A stretch of 64,000 nt of DNA, taken from contig NW_026516682.1 in NCBI RefSeq assembly GCF_025766255.1, positions 124,001 through 188,000 of the forward strand, given 5' to 3'. Positions 36,674-48,679 of the stretch are shown piece after piece. A program made the position numbers and the translations under genes. The notes beneath the pieces were generated by a model that was not told the origin of the DNA, ran no database searches, and saw nothing but the letters and a program-made list of their open reading frames with translations. Source of the stretch: Zychaea mexicana. Taxonomy: Eukaryota > Mucoromycota > Mucoromycetes > Mucorales > Lichtheimiaceae. How positions within the stretch are numbered: the first letter of the stretch is position 1; each line of letters starts with the position of its first letter.

Positions 36674-39348
36674 GTATCTCTTTGTTTCTCACCATTCATC
36701 ATCAATGTCCTCTTTGAACGTCATAATAATTCGACTTGTTTTTTCCTTTAAATTTTAATACTGCTCATCAGCAGAGTTATGAAAGAGAGGAGCAATTATA
36801 TCACGATTACCTGCAAACATTGAGAGAACAAGGACTTGTTGTATCAAGCGCTGCTTCTGTGTCAACTTCATCATCCATAGCAGCAACAGCAGCAGCAGTA
36901 AGAGCACCCCTGATTGTACCAGCATCACCATCACGCAGGTCATTATTGTCGTATTTTTTCGAGCGGAGAGGGGTTGCCATTGATAATAATCAGCTTATTA
37001 AAAGATCAATTCGCTACATTGTATAACTGAAACAGATGATTCTCTAAACTCTTTCTAATCTTGCACTGTATCTAGTGTCTGTAGCGCCTTTTCGGGTGAT
37101 TCACCTTTTTCGGATCCAGAATGTGATAAAGAAGAAGGAACAGAATCGAATAACAGCAGTAACAGTACTGACAACGATGGTGCTCATGAATTCTCTTTTA
37201 ATGTTTCAGCGCAAGTTTCTACTCTTTTTTTTTTCCCATTACTAACATACAATTTTGTGTAAGAGTGACTATGGTGCTAACTTTCTGTGACGTATATATG
37301 TATAAACGTTTGCGGGTATTTTGGTTTTGCTATCACAACTTAGTATAGATCTCACCAGTCTTTCCAGTTACAATCAGCGCTATGATGGTGACGATGAACA
37401 AGAAGACGACTCTATGATGAAATGATGATGCTGAAGCGAATTCATAGTATTAACAACAACAACAACGACATTTTTTGATACGCCTTTCGATTCCATTGTA
37501 ATCTGCTTTTGCGACTGACAACAGATAATACTATTACGCACTCCCTACCAATCTTCTCTCGCATTTTCCTGTCCATTATATCCTCCTGGCTTTTCCGAAA
37601 TCTATAATGATAGACATAGATACTTATCATATATATTTCAGCACTATATATCTTACACATGGACAGCACAAGATAAAATCCTCCAATAACGAAATGTCTG
37701 ACAACAGCAAAATAAAGAAACAGAATGTCTAAATGCTCAAAGAATTATGATCGAATGCCATGTACTTTTTGCTTTGTTTGTATGATTTAAATAATGATGA
37801 TGAAGTGATGTGCTGCTGACTGTATATAAATAACATATACAAAATTAAATATGTATCAACATGTATCATTAAAACATTTTAAAGAAATACCAAAAAACAA
37901 TATATATACATATATGCATTGTTACTACAGAGCTACCTTTATATACTCTTTTTTATGCTCATTTCTCTCCAATAGTTGCTAGTCTGAGCGTGAAACTACT
38001 GCTACTACGGCACGACGTTCGAAATATTCATTTCCTTGACGAAAGACTGGATTACTGAGAAAACGGTATCACCTTTTTCGGACCAGTAATATAGACATTA
38101 ATTATAACAGCATAATGTGATTCTTAATGCACCAGTGTAGTAGGCTAGGCGAGTCAAATCACTAAAGTAATGTTGCTGATACAGTATTTTTTTCGAAAAA
38201 GATGGCCTAGGAGACTACATTCGTAAAAGTATCCTATCATTAAATGATATATATTGGGAAAAGAAGAACCTGAAAACGACTGAAGTCGATTCGCCTGATC
38301 ATACATGAAGTGATAGGATGCAGGGGTAAAAGAACTGTGTCGACTATGCATCGACGGTACAGTCAAAGCAATTATAACGACCCTTTTTATAAATCCAAGT
38401 GGTCTTCATGAACAACATGTCGATATCATTCATGCTCCTGATGTATTCTAGCTTATCGATAATCAGCGAAAGCAAGTATCAAGGGTTAGTGAGCCGAGAT
38501 GAAACTACATTTCATTTGAGTGTTTCGTCTTTTGAATCACGACATGACGATGTTTACATGTATGCTCCGGAAATTGTGTTTTACTACTTGAAGTGCTGCT
38601 GCATCCTTAACCTATCCCGACCAAGAGATGTATTAACGCATTCACATCCTGTTTATGGAGCACACAAACTTCTCACCGTTCCTTCTAAAGCTTAGGTATA
38701 GCAAACCAACAATAATTTATTAAAGTAAAAGCACCATGCCATCATTCTTTTGTATGATATAAATAGATACTCAAAACAACATAGACAAAGTCCACATTCA
38801 GTTACTCCACACCAGTAGTGCTTGTTCTTCGTTTCTTTGACGATAAAGAACAACGTCTTGATATGTATCATACCACCTCAAAAGACCAAAGGTATCATTG
38901 CATGACAGAAGGGACTTTACACATCAATTTTTTTTGTCCGTGTGGAGCCTCCTTTGCTTGGGGAATTACTTGTGGAATAACCACATATTGCAAGACTTTT
39001 AAATAAAGACGTATCCAGCATCCAAAACACGTGACGCCCGAGTACATACAGTAGATACTCATGATGCGTAAAAAAAGAAGGTGATCATAGAAGACGATAC
39101 TTGGCAGGAATTGGAAAAATTTAAGAATTGTGCTTATGAGACAAACCTGTCAAACAGCGAAAATGCATAAAAATTTTTGATCGTGCTAGGAATGGGATAA
39201 CAGTAACAGTTTATTGAATGCCAAAATCTGATGCAGCCATGCGTGTACATAGTAAAACAATGAAAGGTGATTACTGGAGAAAATTTCGGACAAATTCGTT
39301 GCCGAGACCGAGGTCGGTAAAAAATCAAAACAATTTACCCGCAAGTCA
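36674..39348. other. Intergenic region 3' of the Gln-rich gene, 2.7 kb
   Basis: The first 750 bp hold coding-like exon fragments (listed separately). From about 37.45 to 39.3 kb it is AT-rich with ORFs below 100 codons and no recognised domain. No RNA gene or repeat shared with other parts of the window was noticed. Confidence 0.4.
36775..37202 (+). pseudogene. Coding-like exon fragments, likely 3' end of the Gln-rich gene
   Basis: Two segments read as protein and splice together in phase. 36775-36938 (SYEREEQLYHDYLQTLREQG.. then VRAPLIVPASPSR) ends at AG|GTCATT. 37076-37202 (SVCSAFSGDSPFSDPECDKE.. then DGAHEFSFN) begins after TATCTAG. A further short segment near 37345-37420 (DLTSLSSYNQRYDGDDEQED) is also coding-like. 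All usable donors at the end of the upstream ORF leave phase 1, whereas this reading frame needs phase 0. Either there is a frameshift or sequencing error, or an unseen small exon, or the gene is broken. Confidence 0.4.
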
Positions 39349-40711
39349 ATGCGCGATTCATATAAATTAAACGGCAAAGGGTCCGGTGGGTCACTTTCGC
39401 TGTCAAGTCAAATCAGATCAAAAGAATACTACATATATGACAATCATGAACTCAATCAGATACATTCAGCACAAGCCTTTTCTCGCTTACTTCACGGTAA
39501 TACTGCCACGCATCAACAACCGCCGGTCGTGTACACTTTGATTAACCCAAATCTTTCTTTTCTTTTTTCTTGTCTACGTAACGCTGTGGTGATAATAACG
39601 ATAATAGGGCCTATTAGAATCGCGTGATTACACCAACGAGATCAAAGCTCTTGAAGTTGGCTGCGGGTAAAGCAAAGCATATATAGCGTACTCTATTCAA
39701 ACCTACCAGTACTGATTGATACAACTATTGCTTTAATTCATTAATGATGATAGACCGGGTCATTTCTCAGCATTGCTGAAGGATCAACTCAAGGATCGTA
39801 TCGACATTACGGCCATTGACCCATCCCAAGAGGATATCCAGACTTGCGCGAGCCATCATGCAGCTGTCAAATACCGTGCCACTACGATTTTGGATATGGA
39901 TCCTGAACGATATCGTGAGCATTTTGACGTGATTCTGTTTTCGAAATCGCTTCATCATTGTGATCCCTTGGATGAGGTACGTGTTATATCTTTTGGAAAA
40001 CCTGAAATAAAACAAAAATCTCATGGGTTATTAAATGGCTCTACTACTCCCTAACTTCATATTTATAGACTGTCGAACAAGCACATCGTTTCCTCAAGAA
40101 GGGTGGCATTCTTGTTGCTGAAGAATTCAATCCGGATGCTATTGACGAACCAACCGCCCGCTTTTTCTTTAATCGTCTCGACTTGTTACGAATCGGGAAT
40201 CACATCTTACAACCAGCAATTAAGAGCGAGTCTTTTCTGGCACGATGGGAACAAATGATCGATCCAAAGTCAGGCCCGCCTGTTGAGCGGTGGGCTTCGA
40301 TCTTTAATAGAAAAGCCGCCACGAACCTTTTCAAGCATGGTCTTCAAGGGCATCATATGTCGAGCCATGGAGCAATGATTACATCCCTTGCCAAAGCATT
40401 TGGTAGTGGGGACGAGTCTGTTGTTAAGGCCGCTCGTAATCAGCCATTCTTGCAGTGCAACTTTGTTCTTTTTGGGTAAAGTTTTTTTTTTTTTTCACAT
40501 TTTCTTTTAGTGTATTCAAGGGATTGTATGGGTATGTTTGGAGAAATTCAAGAAGCTCATAGTACTGTTTTTCGGAATTCCTCATCATAGATTGGAAGAT
40601 ACGCCTATTGGAGAAGCTGTTGTGGAAGCCATAATTGCGCAAGAAGCATCTGCTATCAAAGATGGTGTAATTAACGGTACCGGAGTCAGCTATCTCGTTG
40701 AAAAGCAATGA
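39349..40711 (+). CDS. Class I SAM-dependent methyltransferase
   Basis: Six exons (39349-39525, 39608-39666, 39754-39976, 40069-40475, 40511-40531, 40591-40711) give 335 aa. Motif I, ALEVGCGPGHFS (residues about 73-84), spans the second splice. The acidic strand ITAIDPSQED and motif IV-like FDVILFSKSLHHCD with a following LKKGGILVAEEFNPD complete a Rossmann-type SAM site (Methyltransf_25/12-like). The N-terminus has YDNHELNQIHSAQAF. The substrate is not predictable; a small molecule is more likely than a protein given the HHC-type motif IV. Exon 5 is only 21 nt, and the tail LEDTPIGEAVVEAIIAQEAS only appears with it. Reading straight through would end earlier at 40479. The exon 1 donor (GTCGTG at 39526) is weak and could be the neighbouring GTGTAC. 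Confidence 0.85.
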
Positions 40712-42850
40712 TATATTTAGTATAAACATCTTTTCCTATATACTCGAATAAACATTTGAGAAACCCCGGTGATTCTCACATACAACCCATTATATGTTTG
40801 GATCACATTTAACTGATAGTCATTGTTGCTGCTTTTGCAAATACATGAATACTTCAAGTCTAAGCACCCTACTAACATTATATTTCACCTTTCAACGGCC
40901 AGCATATACGTCTGGTCTCTTAATTTAATGCTAATGACAACGTTTCATCTCCATATGAACTATATGCACTGTACACTACTATGTAAAAACAAGGATCGAC
41001 CATTCCCGCGCTCCCGGATATGTATATACTCGATCGTTGATCTACCTTGTACTACGTTGTACAGTACTGATCTTTATAGTGCATTGAAGGAATGACGACA
41101 GACAGGTAGAAAACGTGACCCAGCATTCGAGAGCTAGAAGATCCTTTTTCAGCGTGATCATCACTCAAAACATTTTATAGCTATATAGTAATCATGAAGC
41201 TATAATGTATATACATTGCTATGCACTCGAAGCCAAATATTCTATTGATACCGTTTTATTCCAAAAGCTGTTTGTAGGGTTCTAATGCAGCAACCTATCC
41301 GAATGATGATCATGCTCAAATAATTTCACTTTACATGTTAAACACTTGCAAGATTGTCATTTCTTTAGTCGTCAGTCTGAAAACGAAAAGCCATAAATTT
41401 ATATAATGTATCCGTTGTTGAATAGAAGAAATCATTCTGTGCAGCTTTGTTCTGTAAGTGACTTTTTTCAATTGAATTCTGTAGCTGCTGTTGCCCATAG
41501 TAACGATATGCAGAGCTAGTTCCTTGACATTTAAGTTACGAGTTATGTCATTGACTGATGGCTTCAAGTTGCAGTTTGTAAAACAGGGACAACATCAACA
41601 AACATAGTTTTTGAAGTCTTTTACGTCAGTACTGTTACATTTATCTCAATAAACACTAGTGCTACATCATTATATATCATTTCAATACAGTATTGAAGAA
41701 ATCGAAGTTTGTATGTAATGCTTTTCTGTTGTAAAAATGTAATAGACAGGTGGATGTGCGTAACATGGTTGCCTGTAGGAAGTATAACAGCGGTTTGCAA
41801 ATGCCGAACGTCGTTGCGATGTAAGGTAGAGATTGCCGACCATCATTATTTTGCGTACTTTTCAACGAGGTGACCACCATCAGTGCTACTCTGTATGACA
41901 TGTAAGCAACGTCATAACGAAAGGAATTGCTATCCTAGTATCTGTGTAGGTAATCCAACCAAGAGATTTTATTCCACCGTAATAGAATCGATAAGTTGTC
42001 TACCACTACAGGCGTCGAAATGCTCACGGAGTAAGTTTATCCGGAATGAGAACAGTTAAATATGGCTTTGTTCTAGTATGATACTTCAAAAGTGCTCACC
42101 ATCATGTTGTATTTTAGCAATGATGGGGTGGATGGCCAGGCCCACTTATCATCCATTCTTGAAGGAAGGTTCAGCAATTTAAATTTGCACACGATCGTGA
42201 TATGATTATTTCATCATCATAATACAAGCGTATAAATTTCTCTTATTTGGTCGCCTGAGAGGAAATAGGAAAGAGAGAGCCTTCGTAGAGCTAATGCTTG
42301 AAGTTAAATTAGGGGTTACACATATTACGTTGTGTGTAAAACAAGTAGTAGTGCTCTTTACTGTAGCACATTCGCTTCCTTGATTTCCGAACTGTACTTT
42401 GGATCTAACTTGACGGAGAAGAAAAAGAAAAGTTTAAAAATATCACATCACAAACGGGCAGAAAGAGAGCGCGAGTATGAGAAAGATATTCCAGATAGTT
42501 ATAGGTAGTACGGATCTACGCGGGTCAGGATCAACATCCGCAGAATTCATTTCTGAGTCGCAAAGAATTATATTAAAAGTGTCGTGCCATTGGCTGGCTG
42601 TGAAGCATCACTTCTTGTCTGATAACCCATTTAGGCTTTAGCGACGTAGCACGATTTTCATTAAAAAAACCTTCTTTTTTATTATTCTTGCCTCTCGTCT
42701 CGTCACCCTCCTGAATTTTCATCAATGTTGTCTTTTTTTTGTTTCTTCCTTCCCTTTGTCCTTTCTTTTAACTTAATATTTTTTCATCCGTACATACTTA
42801 TCTCTTTTTATAAAGAAAACAAACCTTAATAATAACTTACATCTTCATGG
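40712..42850. other. AT-rich intergenic region, 2.1 kb
   Basis: Nothing gene-like is supportable in 40.7-42.6 kb; ORFs are 60-90 codons and domainless. From about 42.66 kb a C/T-rich promoter/leader block precedes the next gene, with TTTTTATAAAGAAA near 42805-42818. Confidence 0.5.
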
Positions 42851-45334
42851 ATGGTCGCCCCAATGTGTGTTCGTGGCAGCAATAGCACCTGTCAACAACT
42901 CTTTGTTTTATTTTATATACTTTCTACCATAATTATTAGCGCGCACGCCGACAGTGGTAAGATACTCTATATTACTGATAACACGGTCCGACTAGATTGT
43001 TGTCGCATTGACCTACAGTGATTCTTGCCACACAGATGCCAAACATTCGGTGAAACTAATTCCAAGACAAGACGACGGCACGTACGAAGATCCACAATGG
43101 GTCGAAGGTGATGGGTCGGAAGACGATCCCACTGACGGCACAGCAGTATACCCCACAACTACCGATTATTACCAAGATCCTTCTACTGAGACCAATTATA
43201 ACGACAACACTGCTACTGGTAAATAAGACACGCATGTTAGATAGCGGATTGCCAATTGCTACGATTGAGATGCGTATGGCTGAACTTGTCTATATACATA
43301 TATATAGACACTTACTACGTTGACCCAGCAACAGAAACGAACTGGGATGACCCGACAGCCACCGAGTCCAATTGGGCAGATACCACGACCGAATCGTATT
43401 GGGAGGATCCAGCCACGACCACGAATAACTGGCAGGACACCACGACCACTGATGATTGGCAAGACACGAGGACCGAATCCTATTGGGAACAAACGGCCAG
43501 ATATTCCGAAGAAGCCACATCAACAGAAGCAGCTGCAGTCGTTCCCACAACAACAACAACTACCGAACAAACCGTCGCTGCTGAAACAACACAGCAAGAT
43601 TCATCTTCTACCCAAGAGCAACCTACACCCGCCACAACCACCACCGAATCCTTTTCCATCACTTCTTCGACTGCGACTCCGTCACTCGTCCTTGGTTCTA
43701 ACGAGTGCGCAGAAGATGCAACCGCAGTCGGCGGCACTTGCCCATACGACTACTTTTGCAACGCCGCTACGAAACACTGTGACGCTTTGAGCGACAATGG
43801 CGGTCAATGCTATGAGGATTTCCAGTGTCAATCAAGCTATTGTGATGACAATAGCACATGTGGTAACCGGCCCAACGAATCCGGAGCAGCAGCAGCAGCC
43901 AATTTATCGGGTGGTCAGATTGCTGGTGTTACTATTGGCTCGGTTGCAGGCGCGGTGGTTCTTGTAGGTGCACTCATGATGTGTCAAAAGCGACGGTCGC
44001 GTCAAGTCAGTACCCGAGCGCGCAAGTTTGAACAAATTCGGACAGAAGACGCGGAGGACGATCTCGAAACTGCCGCCGTGATGCGTGACACCGATCATGG
44101 TGATAATCGGACTTCAAAGTACAACTTTTTGGCATCGCTCATGACAGGTACAGCTGTGGGTCGCTCGTTGTCACGTTTGGGCAATAATCGTAGCATGGAG
44201 AGCCAGGCTTATTTGCATGGTGGTTCTCAACCAGCCATGTCTGAGCGATCGCTCCAACCACCGCCACTGTCATCTTCATCAGCAACTGCAGGTATGACCG
44301 CTGCTACTGGAGCTGGCGGACTGGCTGTTGCTACATACAACAATAATAATAACCGAGAATCCAAGGTGGAAGAACAGCCTGTGGATCCAGCAACATTTGA
44401 AGATCAACAGTACTATGGCAACCTGACTATTGGACCTTCTTCTCCGACGCACACCATTGCGGATAACCATGACAACAATGGAGCTCAGGCAGGACAACAG
44501 GAGCAATATGATCCATATCGACCCAATCCACATGCTAGCTGGTTGTCTCAAGCATCCGCCATCGATCCTTTCGGTACAGCAGCTGCATACAACTACGCTA
44601 CACAACCACATCAAGCTTCTGCAGCAGCCTCATCAGTCGAACGACCTCCTACTACTGTCATCCGCGAATCCACCTATAACAATCTCCATGCACCCATCTT
44701 CCATGTCAGTGCTCCGCCAGAAGACAATACGGTACCAGCTGGTGGTGGTGCCTATGTTCCAGCACTTGCACCTACTATCCATGATCAATCACGCCAATCA
44801 CCTGAGATGGATGCTTTTGGAGGCAACGGCGGCGGCGGTGACGGCAGCAAGCGAGGAAGCTGGCTTTTGAAGGAAATTGCAGCACGATGGCAGCAAGGGT
44901 CGGCAACGGGCGCACGTGCATCTGGCATCACAGCAACAACCGATGCAAGCAGTGTCAATAACGATAGCTCTACCTCTAATACCACTGACGAATCTAAGCA
45001 GCAAAGACCTCAACACATTCAAACAGATTCTGACGATAACAGCAATAATAACAAAGGAAGAACGTTATGGGACGACGCATTAGCAAGCGCTGGCGGTAGT
45101 ACAGTAGCACGCTCAGCTTCAACAGCATCGACCAACCCATTCCGTAGCAGCATGTCTAATCCTCGTGATAGCGTCATTTCAGCCTTACGTATACCACCTA
45201 TTCAAGAGGATGCTTGGTCTTTGGAGGACCATGCTGCCATGTCCAGTGATGATAACCCTGTCGCCACTACCAAAGGAGAAAACAACAATAATAATGATAC
45301 CTCGCTAACAATGCAGCAACAGCATCATCCATAA
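42851..45334 (+). CDS. Type I membrane glycoprotein with Cys-rich stalk
   Basis: Exons 42851-42956, 43036-43218 and 43308-45334 give 771 aa. A signal peptide (about 1-33, QQLFVLFYILSTIIISAHA) is followed by an acidic Thr/Trp-rich region with about seven imperfect repeats of the form ..T(E/N)xxWxD(P/T)... A Ser/Thr-rich stalk comes next, then a Cys-rich module (about 230-282; ten Cys, from NECAEDATAVGGTCPYDYFC to NSTCG) and one TM helix (about 299-322, IAGVTIGSVAGAVVLVGALMM). The cytoplasmic tail of about 450 residues is Ser/Asn/Gln-rich. This plan resembles fungal wall-stress sensors of the Mid2/Wsc type in outline, but there is no WSC domain signature, so the function is open. The last roughly 140 bp are duplicated at 48.27 kb. 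Confidence 0.85.
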
Positions 45335-46290
45335 CGTGTCCATCGCAATAACACGAGCCAAATTTAATTTTATAGACAAAGTTTTTTTAATGCAATGGTT
45401 TTTTCATTTTGTAACAATATTTTTATCATGTAGAAGCAGGCCCTTCTTTTTTTTTTATATTTTGGCATACTTCACCGGTTTACATAAATATATATATTTA
45501 TTCTTGTGATGCTTCTCGCCGATCCATAAAAATTGCAGTCATAAGTCTTGTATTGTAAAAAAGGTAGACCCAATTTCAAACCTGAAATTAACGCAATATG
45601 TACAATATCACAGATTGCATCTGTTAAAGTCCCCTCTTCCATAGTTGCTGATGAGGACTTTTAACGCGCGTATAATAAGTGGGATCTCGTAATACATAGC
45701 CTAGTGAATCATAATATCAACGTTTTTTTTAAAGCGTGTCACTCCAACATGATTGCCGTCTGTCCCTCCGTCTTTGCAGCTGCTTCGAGTGCCTACACTA
45801 ACTTGCGACCAACGCCGTTGCATCGAGCTTGTGAGAGACCTGGTACATGATTGACTGAATATGTCCACACTACTATCATCTTTGGATCAAACTACTGTAA
45901 ACGTATATATCCGATCAGGTTTTTCTTATCATCATCCCCTACATTTTATACTTTCGCTAGTGGTGATATCGAAGTAGCGTCAAGCAAATCAAAAATCTTA
46001 AAGTAGCTTCGTTAGATTCATGAAGAATCTCAGTAGTATAACTCCATGCAATTTCGAGACTTCGACGCTAACAAAAAAATGCACGGACGTCACCACATTT
46101 CTGGATGTCTTTTGGAATGCTGGCTTGCTGGATGCGGTTATCGATGTAGTTGATAAAGCAGTACCGTCAGCGATCATGGCAAGACAAAGAAGGGGAGTAA
46201 ATTATTTTCAAAATTAGAAAAATAAGTTAAGCACATCATAATTTTGAATCATCACTAGCACAAAACAATTCGCCTCTACATATTCCTGGC
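45195..46290 (+). repeat. Source copy of a ~1.1 kb local duplication
   Basis: This covers the 3' end of the glycoprotein gene and about 950 bp downstream. It is repeated in the same orientation at 48265-49390. Matching landmarks include ACCATGCTGCCATGTCCAGT, ATGCAGCAACAGCATCATCC (before the stop), CGTGTCCATCGCAATAACAC, TTTCTGGATGTCTTTT and GTTAAGCACATCAT. Part of the downstream sequence is the dispersed repeat also present inverted at 30.8 kb. Confidence 0.85.
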
Positions 46291-46940
46291 GACTTTGGCG
46301 CCGTTGAAAGCTATTGTAGATAAGAAACTTCAGTAACTTGACGGGATAACTTGGTACAATCTTAAGCAGTGATGGTACATTCCATATTCAATCTATCTTG
46401 TATACGTGTATCAGTAGCAGTAATGTTGAGAGACAGTAGCATGAGAGATTGGTGGCAAGACCCAACAAGTTGGATGATGTAACTTTCCTAATGAGCTTAT
46501 GTACTGGGCCATTTCAAGGCAAACATCATTTAGTTTGGGTTGGCGATCTGGTTCGTGTATATGTGAATATGAGGGTGGTCTGTTTGCTTTGCGATACGGT
46601 TATTTATTTTGCCACCAGCAATTTGCAATCATTGTTGTATAGTCGTGAAGGTAAACCAGCTGTATTGTTTTTGAGAGCACACATGCGAATGCACAGCCTA
46701 TGGTTTTCTCGACGACTCAAGCACAAAAAAGCTCATTTGCAACTACATAACTGCTCCAGAGAAAGCACCAACAAGTACCAAGCGCAATGGCAGTAGGAAG
46801 ATATAAAAAAAGGATCGCGTTTATTACAATCGTCACTCGATCTGCCCAATAGTTACAATTACATTATTTAAGAAAGTACAATAAGAAACCAAGTTTATTT
46901 GATGTTGCCTGACAAGTCGACCGACTTTTATGAATCCTTC

Positions 46941-47421
46941 GTTCCTCAAGGGAGGTTGCCCTCCCTTGTTCCCCGCAAGCCTCAGTTCCCGCCAGAACCT
47001 ACACCTCTCCCTTTCTTGTCCACAAGCCTCAGTTCCCGACAGAACCTACTCCTCCACAGTTCCTACAAATAAAAGAAATATGATAGCACAAAGGTCTGTC
47101 AGCGGCGAACATATACGTACCCACAAGGGAGTTTGCCCTCCCTTGTTTTCCGCAAGCCTCAGTTCCCGTCGGAACCTACTCCTCCCCTTCTTGTCCGCAA
47201 GCCTCAGTTCCCGACAGAACCTACTCCTCCACAGTTCCTACAAATAAAAGAAATATGATAGCACAAAGGTCTGTCAGCGGCGAACATATACGTACCCACA
47301 AGGGAGGTTGCCCTCCCTTGTTTTCCGCAAGCCTCAGTTCCCGTCGGAACCTACTCCTCCACAGTTCCTACAAATAAAAGAAATAGCACAAAGGTCTGTC
47401 AGCGGCGAACATATACGTACC
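46941..47421 (+). repeat. Minisatellite with hairpin units, period about 176 bp
   Basis: About 2.7 units. Each starts with a hairpin, CAAGGGAGG-TTGC-CCTCCCTTG (9-bp stem, 4-nt loop), at 46947-46968, 47124-47145 (one stem base changed) and 47299-47320. The units also share CGCAAGCCTCAGTTCCCG, CCTACTCCTCCACAGTTCC and GTCTGTCAGCGGCGAACATA. CAGTTCCCGtcGGAAC gives a second small inverted repeat. The base composition is GC-richer than the flanks. The in-frame ORF across it (46930-47247) follows from the repeat and is not supported as a gene. Confidence 0.85.
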
Positions 47422-47488
47422 TCTTTGCACACACTCTCGCTTTCAGTTTTTGAGGAAGATAAAAAACCAAGATGAAACAAAGAACTTT

Positions 47489-47748
47489 GCAAATGTACAA
47501 AAGATGAGCAAGAGCCAGTCGTGCACGACTAGCTCCCTTCAACTATGCACACCCACAGGGACACTCGAGCGGGATGAAAAAAAAAGAAAGGTAAAAAGTG
47601 ATAATGAAAGAAACACTGCAAATGTATAAAAGATGAGCAAGAGCCAGTCGTGCACGACTAGCTCCCTTCAACTATGCACACCCACAGGGACACTCGAGCG
47701 GGATGAAAAAAAAAGAAAGGTAAAAAGTGATAATGAAAGAAACATGCA
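47489..47748 (+). repeat. Two tandem 129-bp units, each with a perfect palindrome
   Basis: Two nearly identical units start at TGCAAATGTA.. near 47488 and 47617. Each contains AGTCGTGCACGACT, a perfect 14-bp palindrome, at 47517-47530 and 47646-47659. It is flanked by GAGC and GCTC, so the inverted symmetry extends to 24 bp with one mismatched pair. The rest of the unit contains ACACCCACAGGGACACTCGAG and an A-rich tract. Confidence 0.85.
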
Positions 47749-48071
47749 AATGCACAAAGATGAAAGAATAAAGGGCAAAACGCGCAGTCGATTCTTTTTT
47801 TTATGAGCCCGATAAACAAAATGACGGAGCTTAGAAATTTTGTTGTCACTACTGCCCAAAGGAGCCAGTGAACTGCAGCAATGTGAAGAAGTGCCTTGAT
47901 GATAATTATCGTTGTAGTCTGACGACTGTCATGCTAGTGTCTTTTTCTTATGGTGCGTATATGTTTGTTTCACTATGCGGCTCCGCTTGCCGTGCTCCGC
48001 TCTGATCCAACAATTGTCGGCGACGGGTCTGTGCGCTTTAATGGAACAAAGAACCGGCGATATAAAAAGAG

Positions 48072-48265
48072 TATGAAACCTGGGGATCATGATGATTTTT
48101 ATATGTGAAGCGTACCAGCAATACTATTGATACTCGATATGACCTTCTTTTCTTAGCTGACGATCAAAAACGGCCGCTGCCAATTTCATCACGCAATTTA
48201 TAACGGTTTGACAATCTCTTTTATGAAACGTGGGGATTGTGATGATTTTTATAAGTGAAGCTTAC
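48072..48265 (+). repeat. Short direct repeat pair before the duplicated gene end
   Basis: TATGAAACCTGGGGATCATG..GATTTTTAT..GTGAAGCGTACCA at about 48072-48116 recurs, slightly diverged, at about 48222-48267. The second copy runs directly into the duplicated gene fragment (TACCACCTATTCAAG), so it marks the left breakpoint of the duplication. Confidence 0.65.
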
Positions 48266-48405
48266 CACCTATTCAAGAAGATGCTTGGACTTTGGAGGAC
48301 CATGCTGCCATGTCCAGTGACGATAACCCTGTCGCCACTACTAAAGGAGAAAACAACAACAACTATTATACCTCGCCAACAATGCAGCAACAGCATCATC
48401 CATAA
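48265..48405 (+). pseudogene. Duplicated 3' fragment of the glycoprotein gene
   Basis: About 140 bp match the last codons of the glycoprotein gene at 45195-45334, including the stop (ATCATCCATAA). Differences are a few substitutions (for example GATGCTTGGACTTTGG versus GATGCTTGGTCTTTGG) and a change in the Asn run. No promoter or upstream exons accompany it, so it is a truncated copy. Confidence 0.8.
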
Positions 48406-48679
48406 CGTGTCCATCGCAATAACACGAGCCAAATTTAATTTTATACGTAGACAAAGTTTTTCTATGCACTGGTCTTTTGATTATGTAGCAATATTTTTAT
48501 CGTGTAGAAGGAGGCCCTTCTTTTTTATTATATTTTGGCATACGTCACCGGTTTACATGAATATATATATATATATATATATATTCTTGTGATGCTTCTC
48601 GCCGATCATGGAAATTGCAGTCATAAGTTTTGTATTGTAAAAAAGGTAGACACAATTTCGAACCTGAAATTAACGCAAT

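Noticed and set aside
40471..40479. Stop at 40479 as the methyltransferase end
   Set aside because: GTAAAG at 40476 is a good donor (also used in intron 2). Splicing adds a 21-nt exon and a coherent C-terminal exon in phase, so the longer model is preferred.
40424..40729. 101-codon minus-strand ORF over the methyltransferase 3' end
   Set aside because: It overlaps exons 4-6, whose plus-strand frame joins in phase and continues the protein; the antisense frame has no domain.
43480..45022. Antisense and alternate-frame ORFs inside the glycoprotein gene
   Set aside because: The main frame has signal peptide, Cys module and TM; the others are shadows of Ser/Thr/Gln-rich codons.
46930..47247. 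105-codon ORF across the minisatellite
   Set aside because: The frame follows the tandem repeat and contains repeated peptide without a plausible function or promoter.
46947..47659. Possible CRISPR array or tRNA cluster suggested by repeated hairpins and palindromes
   Set aside because: Unit lengths (about 176 and 129 bp), only 2-3 units and a eukaryotic context exclude CRISPR; no tRNA cloverleaf or internal promoter boxes were found.
47517..47659. Helitron or transposon terminus at the palindromes
   Set aside because: A palindrome followed by CTAG-like sequence is suggestive, but no matching 5' end, Rep/helicase coding or target-site evidence is present.
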